Both the position numbers and the translations under genes were made by a program. Positions 15,547-25,376 of a stretch of DNA of 64,000 nucleotides are shown piece by piece. Origin of the DNA: Gemmatimonadota bacterium. Its GTDB lineage: Bacteria > Gemmatimonadota > Gemmatimonadetes > Gemmatimonadales > GWC2-71-9. Position 1 is the stretch's first letter, and every line of letters starts with the position of its first letter. The stretch lies in assembly GCA_016713785.1 (NCBI GenBank), contig JADJOM010000003.1:620001-684000 (forward strand), read 5' to 3'. The notes beneath the pieces were generated by a model. It was not told the origin of the DNA and made no database searches. It worked only from the letters and a program-made list of their open reading frames with translations.

Positions 15547-15668
15547 GCCTAACTACCAAGTCTACTGCTCCCGCCGGGCCCCGCGGCCTGGACGGGTCGG
15601 GCGGCGCCACCACCCCGGCGCCCCCCGGTGGGGAGCCACTTGGCCTGCGGGACAGATCACGGATAGGC
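15547..15668 (-). repeat. Terminal recombination core: degenerate attC or attI
   Basis: GCCTAAC at 15547-15553 is a perfect box. GATAGGC at 15662-15668 is one base from GTTAGGC. Between them CCAAGT...CTCCC near the left faces GGGGAG..ACTTGG near the right, a weak inverted repeat. This is the outermost core site on the side where attI should be. The pairing is too poor to tell a decayed attC from attI. Confidence 0.45.
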
Positions 15669-15865
15669 GCCCGCCCCCCACTCCCGGCCCACGGATGGCG
15701 ACCGGAAAACCTGCTTGTCTAACCTAGGATAAAGCGCGCAGGGGGCAATCCACACGCCTCTGGGGGCCGAGTATCGGGCGGATATAAGCCGCAACTCGGC
15801 CCCCGCCCCCGGGCACCCCCTCGGCCGCCGAAGGCCCGCCCCCGTGCCTCCCCGATGCCCGCCCA

Positions 15866-16420
15866 CCCTCCGGCGCTTTCCCGGCGCGCGTCACCACTTT
15901 CCTCCCACCTTCCGGCGCTTCCCCGGCACGCGTTGCCACTTTCCTCCCGCCCTTCGGCACTTCCCCGGCGCGCGTAGCCACTTTCCACCCGCCCTCCGGC
16001 ACTTCCCCGACGCACATTGCCACTTTCCACCCGCCCTCCGGCACTTCCCCGACGCACATTGCCACTTTCCACCCACCCTCCGGCTCTTCCCCGGCGCACG
16101 TTGCCACTTTCCACCCACCCTCCGGCTCTTCCCCGGCGCACGTTGCCACTTTCCACCCGCCCTCCGGCACTTCCCCACAGTCCGTCGGCACTTTCCAGTC
16201 GCCCTCAGCCACTTTCCCACAGCCGGTCAGCACTTTCCGGTGGCCCTCAGCCACTTCCCCACAGCCCATCAGCACTTTCCGGTGGCCCTCAGGCACTTCC
16301 CCACAGCCCGTCGGCACTTTCGCGTCACCCTCAGGCACTTTCCCGTCGCCCTCAGGCACTTTCCCATGATCCGTTGGCATTTCCCGGCCGTGCGTCGCCA
16401 CTTCCGTGTGGCACTCGGCC
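15866..16420. repeat. Minisatellite of 21/42-bp units
   Basis: About 26 half-units of 21 bp, each carrying CACTTTCC or CACTTCCC. For long stretches they alternate as a 42-bp unit (for example GCCACTTTCCACCCGCCCTC then CGGCACTTCCCCGACGCACA). The most regular part is 15960-16180; copies drift after 16200. Because 42 is a multiple of three, several frames are open on both strands and give repetitive 14-residue peptides. I do not regard these as genes. No CRISPR-like unique spacers are present. Confidence 0.8.
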
Positions 16421-16528
16421 CCCTCCACGCCCCGCGTGGCCGCTCCCGGGCCGCCCGCCGCCACTCCCGAAAACGACCAAGGGATCCCCAGGTTCAGTCC
16501 GAACCCGATGGGATCCCTTTGTGCGCGC

Positions 16529-16605
16529 TACCGCCCTACCGCCTTACCGCCTTACCGCCTTACCGCCCTACCGCCACTCCCGAAGGGGGCTCGGTCGCCG
16601 CCCTA
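16529..16605. repeat. Octamer array TACCGCCY plus 29-nt element at a stop codon
   Basis: Six tandem octamers (TACCGCCC/T/A, 16529-16576) are followed by a 29-nt sequence (16577-16605) that recurs with two substitutions at 23044-23072. In both places its final CTA is the complement of the TAG stop of the adjacent minus-strand gene (GNAT here, purL there). It contains CCCTTCGGG on the minus strand, a small hairpin with a UUCG loop. Confidence 0.75.
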
Positions 16606-17184
16606 CCGCCCCACCGCCTCCCCCTCCTCCAGCCGCATCTCCACATGCACCAGCCCATCCCGCAGCTGCTCCGTCACCGGCAGCCCGCTGTGCGCAAAGA
16701 CGTCGATCATCTGGCGGTTCCCCGGCAGCACCTCGGCGTCCAGGTAGCGGATCCCCAGCGCCCGGGCGATCCCCGCCAGGTGCGCCAGCAGCTGGCTCCC
16801 CACCCCCTGGCCCTGGAACTCGTCGCCCACCACGAACGCCACCTCGGCGTGCGCCGGCGTCCGGTCCCGCTCCGCCCCCCGCACCCCCGGCCGGCCCGCC
16901 CCCAGCCGCACCCAGCGGCCCACCCCGATCAGCAGCTCCCCCGCCGGGTTGGAGATGACCGCCGCCAGCCCCACGTGGTGCTCGAAGTCGAGGTGAGTCA
17001 GGTACTGGATCTCCCGCTCGGACAGCTCCCGCTTGCTCTGGAAGAAGCGGTGGTACACCGTCCGCTCCGACAGGTGCGCCAGCCCCTCCCGCAACGCCTC
17101 CCCGTCGTCCGGGCGGATGGCCCGGATCCGGATCGGCGTCCCGTCCCGCAGGGCGCCCGGCGCGTCGTAGGTGCGGAAATCCAT
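16603..17184 (-). CDS. GNAT family N-acetyltransferase
   Basis: A 193-aa protein. The family begins at MDFRTYDAPGALRDGTPIRI, then IRAIRPDDGEALREGLAHLS, a GNAT beta1-alpha1 similar to the acetyltransferase domain of Pat/YfiQ-type proteins. Motif A is visible as AEVAFVVGDEFQGQGVGSQL (Q-x-x-G-x-G, acetyl-CoA binding), followed by LDAEVLPGNRQMIDVFAHSG. The target, protein lysine or small molecule, cannot be deduced. An alternative ATG at 17202 adds six residues. The stop TAG is the first triplet of a dispersed repeat. It lies between the integrase remnant and the minisatellite, has no attC and is not clearly a cassette. Confidence 0.85.
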   Translation of the reverse strand: MDFRTYDAPGALRDGTPIRIRAIRPDDGEALREGLAHLSERTVYHRFFQSKRELSEREIQYLTHLDFEHHVGLAAVISNPAGELLIGVGRWVRLGAGRPGVRGAERDRTPAHAEVAFVVGDEFQGQGVGSQLLAHLAGIARALGIRYLDAEVLPGNRQMIDVFAHSGLPVTEQLRDGLVHVEMRLEEGEAVGR

Positions 17185-17230
17185 GGCCCGTAATCTAGTC
17201 ACCCGCCACCCCTTGCGATGTCACGGGATG

Positions 17231-17389
17231 TCACACCCGGTCGGCCGGGCTCCGCACCCCGAACGCCCCCCGGTTGAGGACGTGGGTATAGACCATCGTG
17301 GTACTAACATCGGCGTGGCCCAGCAGTTCCTGCACGGTCCGGATATCGTACCCGTCCTCCAGGAGATGGGTGGCGAAGGAGTGACGGAA
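17231..17389 (-). pseudogene. intI: C-terminal remnant of an IntI-type integron integrase
   Basis: Fifty-two codons read FRHSFATHLLEDGYDIRTVQ, ELLGHADVSTTMVYTHVLN, RGAFGVRSPADRV, then stop. This is the end of a tyrosine recombinase, with the box-II Arg (RHSF), the His of LGHADV and the nucleophile Tyr of MVYTH. The extension THVLNRG-x-GVRSP-D is characteristic of IntI rather than XerC/D. Everything N-terminal is missing and replaced by a GGGAAGC-type heptamer repeat. The remnant is on the same strand as the cassettes, whereas most integrons have the integrase divergent from them. It cannot encode an active enzyme. Confidence 0.8.
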
Positions 17390-17394
17390 ATGGG

Positions 17395-17470
17395 GGAGTG
17401 CGGGAATGGGAAGAGCCGGGAAGCGGGAAGCGGGAAGAGGGAAATGGGGAAGGGGGAAGGGGGAATCGTG
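17395..17470. repeat. Heptamer polypurine array (CGGGAAG type)
   Basis: Tandem near-copies of the heptamer (A/C)GGGAA(G/A). Similar arrays lie at 17808-17850, 18607-18672, 18838-18874, 25788-25826, 27185-27245, 29693-29795 and 33497-33582, all between genes or just after stop codons and in either orientation. Here the array abuts the broken integrase. Confidence 0.75.
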
Positions 17471-17581
17471 CCGCCGGAGGCGGTGGAGTCCCGCAGCGCG
17501 CGTCAGTAAGCGGTAGCCCCGTTGAGCACTCACCCTCCGAGCGCGCACGTCGGCGCGCGGAGGGACCCACCGCGACGGCGG
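17468..17581. repeat. Palindromic dispersed repeat, copy 1 (114 bp)
   Basis: Begins GTGCCGCCGGAGGCGGTGGA and ends ACCCACCGCGACGGCGG. The ends are inverted (CGGTGGAGTCCC against GGGACCCACCG), a MITE/REP-like layout. Copy 2 is at 17674-17787 and a 67-bp internally deleted copy 3 at 18681-18747. Confidence 0.8.
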
Positions 17582-17673
17582 CACCCGCAATGGCGCCAGG
17601 CGCCGGTGCCCGGGCCGAGGGATTCCTCGGTCGCTGCGCTCCCTCGGAATGACAGGCGATGCAAGCGGGGTCG

Positions 17674-17787
17674 GTGCCGCCGGAGACGGTGGAGTCCCGC
17701 AGCGCGCATCAGTAAGCGGCAGCCCCGTTGAGCCCTCACCCTCCGAGCGCGCACGTCGGCGCGCAGAGGGACCCACCGCGCCGGCGG
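17674..17787. repeat. Palindromic dispersed repeat, copy 2 (114 bp)
   Basis: A near-identical direct copy of 17468-17581, separated from it by about 90 bp that includes CTCGGTCGCTGCGCTCCCTC followed by GGAATGACA (ending 17653). That type of sequence reappears as CGCTCCCTCGGAATGACA near 18788-18805. Confidence 0.8.
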
Positions 17788-17928
17788 CCCGGCAGGAGTC
17801 CCCTGGTGGTTCCCCTTTCCCCTTTCCCCCGTTTCCCGTTTCCCGTACGTCGGTGTAACCTTCCACCCCGGGCCACGGTCATGTAGCTGACGGCCCAGGA
17901 TTCCTCCACGTTTCGGGAAGGGACGCAT

Positions 17929-18603
17929 ATGCTCATCCGACGGATCCCCCTCGCCGCGCTCGCGGTGCTCCTGGCCTGCGACGGCTACAGCGATGGCAAC
18001 GGGCCCGGGGGCGGTCCCACCGCCACCGTGGTCGTGGTGAGCGCGGCGGGGCGCGCCACCTCGCTCCGGGCGCGGGTCGGCGGGACCTGGCTCCCCGCGA
18101 TCCTTCCCGGCGGCGTCGGCTCGCTCGACGTGCCCGCGGGCACCCGGTCCTACATGCTCGACGTGCAGGGCACCGGCGTCACCGGCTCGAGCGGCACCAT
18201 GACCCTCGTGGCGGGGCAGACCTACGTCCTCGTGGCGCAGGACTCCCAGGGCACCATCGTCGGGTCGGTCCTCGCCGACACCGGCGCCATCGTCCCGGCC
18301 GGCAAGAGCAAGCTGCGCGTCATCCACGGCGCCGGACTCGCCCCCGCCATCGACGTCTACCGCACCCAGCCCGACTTCCCGGACCTGGTGAACGTCATGT
18401 TCCCGTTCGACTTCGGCGCGTCGTCGCCCTTCCTGCAGAGCGACCCCGGCACCTGGACCGTCGTCGTCACCCCCGACAACAGCACCGATACCCTCTACGC
18501 CTCCGGCCCCATCGTCGTCCCCGATGGGGAGCGGGTCTCGGTCGTGCTGATGGACTCCACCGCCACCGGCGGGATCAGCGCGGTCGTCCTGCCCGGTCAG
18601 TGA
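17929..18603 (+). CDS. DUF4397 domain lipoprotein
   Basis: A 224-aa protein. The signal MLIRRIPLAALAVLLAC has a lipobox cysteine at residue 17. The rest is beta-rich: a first segment with RVGGTWLPAILPGGVGSLDV and AGQTYVLVAQDSQGTIVGSV, then KLRVIHGAGLAPAIDVYRT, the hallmark start of DUF4397 (v-R-vvHaSp-ap-vDvy). Such proteins are exported and of unknown function. GGGAAGGGAC upstream of the ATG is a plausible ribosome-binding site. It is the only plus-strand gene in this part and is flanked on both sides by the same repeat families. Confidence 0.85.
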   Translation: MLIRRIPLAALAVLLACDGYSDGNGPGGGPTATVVVVSAAGRATSLRARVGGTWLPAILPGGVGSLDVPAGTRSYMLDVQGTGVTGSSGTMTLVAGQTYVLVAQDSQGTIVGSVLADTGAIVPAGKSKLRVIHGAGLAPAIDVYRTQPDFPDLVNVMFPFDFGASSPFLQSDPGTWTVVVTPDNSTDTLYASGPIVVPDGERVSVVLMDSTATGGISAVVLPGQ

Positions 18604-18906
18604 GCTGAGGGGAAAGCGGGAAGCGGGAAGCGGGAAAAGGGAAGAGGGAAAAGGGAAGAGGGAAAAGGAAAGCGGGGCCAGTGCCGCCGGAAGCGGTGGA
18701 GTCCCGCAGCGCGCGTCGGCGCGCGGAGGGACCCACCGCGACGGCGGCCTGAGCAATGCCTGCCATGCAATGGATGCGGGGTCGCACCGCTCCCTCGGAA
18801 TGACAGCCAACGCAAAACGGGAAGCGGAACCCTCTCCGCTTCCCGTTTCCCGTTTCCCATTTCCCGTTTCCCGCACTCCCTCGCCGCCGGGTCGCCGCGT
18901 CCGTGC
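18604..18906. repeat. Repeat-filled gap between the DUF4397 gene and ppdK
   Basis: Contains a heptamer array 18607-18672 (GGGAAGC/GGGAAAA), the deleted palindromic repeat 18681-18747, a CCCTCGGAATGACA element around 18792-18805 and an opposite-strand heptamer array 18838-18874 (TTCCCGT). There is no gene. It acts as the shared 3' region of two convergent genes, but no classical hairpin plus T-run is visible. Confidence 0.7.
18681..18747. repeat. Palindromic dispersed repeat, copy 3 (67 bp, internal deletion)
   Basis: Shares both ends with the 114-bp copies at 17468 and 17674 but lacks the middle, joining GCGCGCGTC directly to GGCGCGCGGA. The ends remain inverted repeats. Confidence 0.75.
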
Positions 18907-21573
18907 TCAGACCGTCGCCATCGTCCGGTCCATCGTCCCGCGCTCCTTGAGCGCCGACTGCGCCGCCGCCAGCCGCGCGATCGGCACCCGGTACGGGGAG
19001 CAGCTCACGTAGTTCATCCCCAGGCTGTCGCAGAACGCCACCGACTTGGGCTCGCCACCGTGCTCGCCGCAGATCCCGAGCTTGAGGTCCTGGCGCGTCT
19101 TCCGGCCCAGCTCGCAGGCCATCTGGATCAGCTTGCCCACGCCCCCCTGGTCGAGCACCTGGAACGGGTCGTCTTCCATGATCCCGTGCTCCAGGTAATA
19201 GGGGAGGAAGCGGCCCGCGTCGTCGCGCGAGAGCCCCCACGTCGTCTGCGTCAGGTCGTTGGTGCCGAAGGAGAAGAACTGCGCCTCCCGGGCGATCTCG
19301 TCGGCGGTGAGCGCCGCGCGGGGCAGCTCGATCATCGTGCCGAGCAGGTAGGGCACCGTGATCTGCCGCTCGCGGAACACCTCCTCGGCCACCTGCCGCA
19401 CCAGCAGCGCCTGCTTGCGGAACTCCACCACGTTGGCCACCAGCGGGATCATCACCTCGGGCTGCACCCGGCCCTTGCGCAGCGCCACCGCGCAGGCCGC
19501 CTCGAAGATCGCCCGCGCCTGCATGGCGGTGATCTCGGGGTAGATGATGCCCAGCCGGCAGCCGCGCAGGCCGAGCATCGGGTTGGCCTCCTGCAGGCCG
19601 TCGACGATGTGCTGCACCTCCTCGGGCGCCTTGCCCAGCGCCCGCGCCATCTCCTCGACCTCGCCCTTCTCCTTGGGCAGGAACTCGTGCAGCGGCGGGT
19701 CGAGCAGCCGGATGGTGACCGGGTAGCCCTCCATGGCGCGGAAGATCGACTCGAAGTCGCTGCGCTGCATGGGGAGCAGCCGGGCCAGCGCCTTCTTGCG
19801 GCCCGCCACGTCCTGGGCCAGGATCATCTCCCGCATGGCGATCAGCCGGTCGCCCTCGAAGAACATGTGCTCCGTGCGGCACAGCCCGATCCCCTCGGCC
19901 CCGAAGTCGCGGCCCCGGTGCGCGTCGGCCGGCGTGTCGGCGTTCACCCGCACCCGCAGGTGCCGCACCTTGTCGGCCCACAGCAGGATCCGGGTGAAGT
20001 TCCCCGACAGCTCCGGCGACTTGAGCTCCGCCTTGCCGGCGTAGACCTTGCCGCTCGCGCCGTCGATCGTGATCCAATCGCCCTGCTTGAGGGTGCGGCC
20101 GTTCACCGCGAAGGTGTGGCTCGCCTCGTCCACCACCAGGTGCTGGGCGCTCGCCACGCACGGCTTGCCGATGCCGCGGGCCACCACGGCGGCGTGGCTC
20201 GTCATGCCGCCCCGCGCCGTGAGGATCCCCTTGGCCGCCACCATCCCGTGGAAGTCCTCGGGGCTGGTCTCCCGGCGCACCAGGATCACCGCCTCGCCCT
20301 TCCGCGCCAGCTGCTCCGCCAGGTCGGCGTCGAACACCGCCGCCCCCGACGCCGCCCCCGGCGACGCCGGCAGGCCGGTGGTGAGCAGGTCCACCTGGCT
20401 GTCCGCGTTGATCGTCGGGTGCAGCAGCTGGTTGAGGTCGTTGGGGGGGATGCGGGCGACCGCCTCCTCCTCCGAGATGAACCCCTCGTCCACCATCTCG
20501 CAGGCGATCCGCACCGCCGCGTGCCCCGAGCGCTGGCCGCGCCGGGTCTGCAGCATGTACAGCTTGCCCCGCTCGATCGTGAACTCCATGTCCTGCACGT
20601 CCCGGAAGTGCCGCTCCAGCACCCGCGCGATCCGGTCCAGCTCCGCGTAGGCGGCCGGCATCTCCTCCTTCAGCTTGGCGATCGGGTCCACGTGCCGGGT
20701 GCCCGACACCACGTCCTCACCCTGCGCGTTGAGCAGGTACTCGCCGTAGAGCGCCCGCTCGCCGGTGGAGGGGTCGCGGGTGAACGCCACCCCGGTGCCC
20801 GAGTCCTCGCCCAGGTTGCCGAAGACCATCGTCACCACGTTGACCGCGGTGCCCATGCTGTCGGGGAGGTCGTGCAGCTTCCGGTAGTCGATCGCCCGGC
20901 GGGTGTGCCAGCTCTCGAACACCGCCGCGATCGCGCCCCACAGCTGCTCCATCGGGTCATTGGGCCACGGCTTGCCGCTCTCCTGCTCGGCGTGCGCCTT
21001 GTACTCGGCCACCAGCTTGCGGAACTCGTCCGCCGGCAGGTCGATGTCGCGCGCCACCTTGGCGGCGTGCTTGCGGGCCTCGAGCATCGCCTCGAACGGC
21101 GCCTTCTGCAGGTCGAGCACCACCGTGGAGTACATCTGCACGAAGCGGCGGTAGCTGTCCCAGGCGAACTGCGCGTTGCCGCTCTCCCGGGTGAGCCCCT
21201 CGACCGTCACGTCGTTGAGGCCGAGGTTGAGGATCGTCTCCATCATCCCCGGCATCGACACCGGCGCGCCGGAGCGCACCGACACCAGCAGCGGCCGGTC
21301 CTTGCCGCCGAAGTGCCGGTTGGCCGCCGCCTCCAGCCGCTGCAGGCTGGTCTCCACCTGGCTGCGCAGCCAGGGCGGGAACTGCCGGGTCTCGAGGTAG
21401 GTGTTGCACAGGGTGGCGGCGATGGTGAAGCCGGGGGGGACCGGGATGCCGAGGTTGGTCATCTCGGCCAGGCCCGCGCCCTTGCCGCCCAGGATGTCCT
21501 TCATGGTGGCCGTGCCGTCGGCGCGGCCCGAGCCGAAGAAATAGACCGAGGGCTGACTGTAGGTTCCGCTCAT
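18907..21573 (-). CDS. ppdK: Pyruvate, phosphate dikinase
   Basis: Interconverts pyruvate, ATP and phosphate with PEP, AMP and pyrophosphate. The 888-aa length is standard. The N-terminal ATP-grasp domain (MKDILGGKGAGLAEMTNLGI and VPPGFTIAA) is followed by the swivelling phosphohistidine domain (GGMTSHAAVVARGIGKPCV) and the C-terminal PEP/pyruvate barrel (RTEHMFFEGDR, LGICGEHGGEP, NYVSCSPYRVPIARLAAAQ). The start ATG overlaps the purF stop (ATGA), so it is the last gene of the purine string and translationally coupled. This placement is unusual: PPDK is normally in its own unit. It could supply PEP for gluconeogenesis or for the PEP carboxylase encoded at 57.9-60.7 kb, although nothing in the sequence shows co-regulation. 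Confidence 0.97.
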   Translation of the reverse strand: MSGTYSQPSVYFFGSGRADGTATMKDILGGKGAGLAEMTNLGIPVPPGFTIAATLCNTYLETRQFPPWLRSQVETSLQRLEAAANRHFGGKDRPLLVSVRSGAPVSMPGMMETILNLGLNDVTVEGLTRESGNAQFAWDSYRRFVQMYSTVVLDLQKAPFEAMLEARKHAAKVARDIDLPADEFRKLVAEYKAHAEQESGKPWPNDPMEQLWGAIAAVFESWHTRRAIDYRKLHDLPDSMGTAVNVVTMVFGNLGEDSGTGVAFTRDPSTGERALYGEYLLNAQGEDVVSGTRHVDPIAKLKEEMPAAYAELDRIARVLERHFRDVQDMEFTIERGKLYMLQTRRGQRSGHAAVRIACEMVDEGFISEEEAVARIPPNDLNQLLHPTINADSQVDLLTTGLPASPGAASGAAVFDADLAEQLARKGEAVILVRRETSPEDFHGMVAAKGILTARGGMTSHAAVVARGIGKPCVASAQHLVVDEASHTFAVNGRTLKQGDWITIDGASGKVYAGKAELKSPELSGNFTRILLWADKVRHLRVRVNADTPADAHRGRDFGAEGIGLCRTEHMFFEGDRLIAMREMILAQDVAGRKKALARLLPMQRSDFESIFRAMEGYPVTIRLLDPPLHEFLPKEKGEVEEMARALGKAPEEVQHIVDGLQEANPMLGLRGCRLGIIYPEITAMQARAIFEAACAVALRKGRVQPEVMIPLVANVVEFRKQALLVRQVAEEVFRERQITVPYLLGTMIELPRAALTADEIAREAQFFSFGTNDLTQTTWGLSRDDAGRFLPYYLEHGIMEDDPFQVLDQGGVGKLIQMACELGRKTRQDLKLGICGEHGGEPKSVAFCDSLGMNYVSCSPYRVPIARLAAAQSALKERGTMDRTMATV

Positions 21574-22964
21574 GCCGGTGTCGTGAGAATGGGTGCGGCG
21601 TGCCGCAGGCTCACCAGGTCATCGGAGATGTCCGTGGGATAGTGGCCCGAGAAGCACGCGTGACAGAACTGACTCCTGGCCCCGCCTGCGCGGAGCATGC
21701 CATCTAGCGAGAGGTAGCCGAGGGAATCCACCCCCAGGTACTCCCGGATCTCGTCGGGCGAATGGGTGGCCCCGATCAGCTCCTCGCGGGTCGGGGTGTC
21801 GATGCCGTAGTGGCACGGCCCCGTGATCGGCGGGCTGCCCAGCCGCAGGTGCACCTCGCGGGCCCCCGCGGCGCGGATCATCTGCACCAGCCCCTTGCTG
21901 GTGGTGCCCCGCACCAGGCTGTCGTCCACCATCACCACCTTGCGCCCCTCGATCACCCCGCGCACCGGGTTGAACTTGATCTTGACCTTGGCCACCCGCA
22001 GCGCCTGCGTCGGGTTGATGAACGTGCGCCCCACGTAGTGGTTGCGGATCAGCCCGTTCTCGAGCTTGGTCCCGCTCACCTCCGCGAAGCCCAGTGCCAT
22101 CGCGTTGCTGCTGTCCGGCACGCTGAACACCACCTCCGCCCCCGGCGCCGGGTGCTCCCGCGCCAGCTGCCGGCCCAGCTCCCGCCGCACCCGGTCCACC
22201 GACTCGCCGAAGATCCGGCTGTCCGGCCGGCCGAAGTACACCAGCTCGAAGATGCAGCGGCTCTCGGGGCGGGGCTGCAGCCGCGGCAGCTCGGTGATCT
22301 GGCCCTCCTCGATCCGCAGGAACTGCCCCGGCTCGAGCTCGCAGACCATCGAGGCCCCCACCAGGTCGAGGGCGCACGTCTCCGAGGCCACGATCACCCC
22401 GCCGGCGATCCGCCCCAGCACCATCGGCCGGAAGCCGCGCGGGTCCACCACCGCGTAAATAGTACGCCCGACCGAGAGCAGCAGGGTGAAGGCGCCTTCA
22501 CACCGCTCCAGCGCCTCGCGGATCTGGCCCTCGGGCGTCGCCTGGCGGCTGCGGGCGATGAGGTGCAGCAGCACCTCGGTGTCGGTGGTGGTGGTGAAGA
22601 TGGACCCCTCGTCCACCAGCTCGCGGCGCAGGGCGGGGGCGTTGGTGAGGTTGCCGTTGTGCGCCACCGTGAGCGGCCCGTAGCGGTAGTCGATCAGCAG
22701 CGGCTGCGCGTTGGCGATCACCGAGCTGCCGGCGGTGGAGTAGCGGGTGTGCCCCACCGCCACGTCTCCCGGGAGCCGGGAGAGGTTGGCCTCGTTGAAG
22801 TTCTCCGAGACCAGCCCCATCCCGCGGTGCGCCCGGGCGCGGCCCTGCCCATCCACCGCCACGATCCCGGCCGACTCCTGCCCCCGGTGCTGCAGGGCGT
22901 AGAGGCCGAGATAGGTCAGGCGCGCCGCGTCGGGAACGCCTGAGACGCCGAAGACACCGCACAT
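21570..22964 (-). CDS. purF: Amidophosphoribosyltransferase
   Basis: First step of purine synthesis: PRPP plus glutamine to 5-phosphoribosylamine. The 464-aa chain begins MCGVFGVSG, so the N-terminal nucleophile Cys2 is exposed by Met removal without a propeptide. The glutaminase domain shows GLYALQHRGQESAGI and AHNGNLTN; the phosphoribosyltransferase domain has the PRPP loop VVMVDDSLVRGTTSKGL. Late cysteines (GARSQFCHACFSGHYP) fit the Fe-S-type enzymes. It follows purL after a 105-bp gap filled with repeats, and its stop overlaps the ppdK start. Confidence 0.97.
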   Translation of the reverse strand: MCGVFGVSGVPDAARLTYLGLYALQHRGQESAGIVAVDGQGRARAHRGMGLVSENFNEANLSRLPGDVAVGHTRYSTAGSSVIANAQPLLIDYRYGPLTVAHNGNLTNAPALRRELVDEGSIFTTTTDTEVLLHLIARSRQATPEGQIREALERCEGAFTLLLSVGRTIYAVVDPRGFRPMVLGRIAGGVIVASETCALDLVGASMVCELEPGQFLRIEEGQITELPRLQPRPESRCIFELVYFGRPDSRIFGESVDRVRRELGRQLAREHPAPGAEVVFSVPDSSNAMALGFAEVSGTKLENGLIRNHYVGRTFINPTQALRVAKVKIKFNPVRGVIEGRKVVMVDDSLVRGTTSKGLVQMIRAAGAREVHLRLGSPPITGPCHYGIDTPTREELIGATHSPDEIREYLGVDSLGYLSLDGMLRAGGARSQFCHACFSGHYPTDISDDLVSLRHAAPILTTPA

Positions 22965-22978
22965 GGAGAACTCCTCGC

Positions 22979-23069
22979 TCGAACCGCCAAACCGCCAAAC
23001 CGCCGAACCGCCACTCCCTCGGGCCCGGGTCGCGGCTGCGCCGCTCCCGAAGGGCCCTCGGTCGCCGCC

Positions 23070-23072
<3 letters not shown>
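22979..23072. repeat. Octamer-type repeat plus 29-nt element at the purL stop
   Basis: Four AACCGCCR octamers (22982-23012) are followed, after a GC-rich link, by the 29-nt element at 23044-23072 that matches 16577-16605 except for two bases. Its last three bases (CTA) are the complement of the purL TAG stop. It fills the purL-purF gap. Confidence 0.75.

Positions 23073-25372
<2,300 letters not shown>

Positions 25373-25376
<4 letters not shown>

Larger units (their letters stand above)
4970..15668 (-). mobile_element. Chromosomal integron gene-cassette array
   Basis: Some fifteen small genes, all on the minus strand, are separated by 60-130-bp imperfect inverted repeats. The repeats start and end in RYYYAAC / GTTRRRY boxes, the signature of integron attC sites. 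The best examples are 13049-13146 and 14733-14831, where the two arms match except for one extra base in the 5' arm as read on the minus strand. That extrahelical base fixes the orientation: the cassettes read leftwards, so attI would lie at the right-hand end near 15.6-17.4 kb. An IntI-type integrase C-terminus is found at 17231-17389. Several cassettes are decayed. The block 8916-11316 (kinase plus membrane protein) has no attC inside and may be a large cassette or a later insertion. Confidence 0.8.

Noticed and set aside
15866..16420. CRISPR array
   Set aside because: Repeats are contiguous and degenerate with no unique spacers, and no cas gene is present.
15724..16464. Repetitive frames on both strands over the minisatellite (KVATCAGEEPEGGW-like units)
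   Set aside because: Open in several frames only because the unit is a multiple of three; no start/RBS context, no signal, no known repeat-protein family.
19060..21642. 860-codon plus-strand frame opposite ppdK
   Set aside because: Shadow frame: composition skewed to Arg, His, Leu, Val, Gly, no motifs, while the other strand encodes a textbook PPDK.
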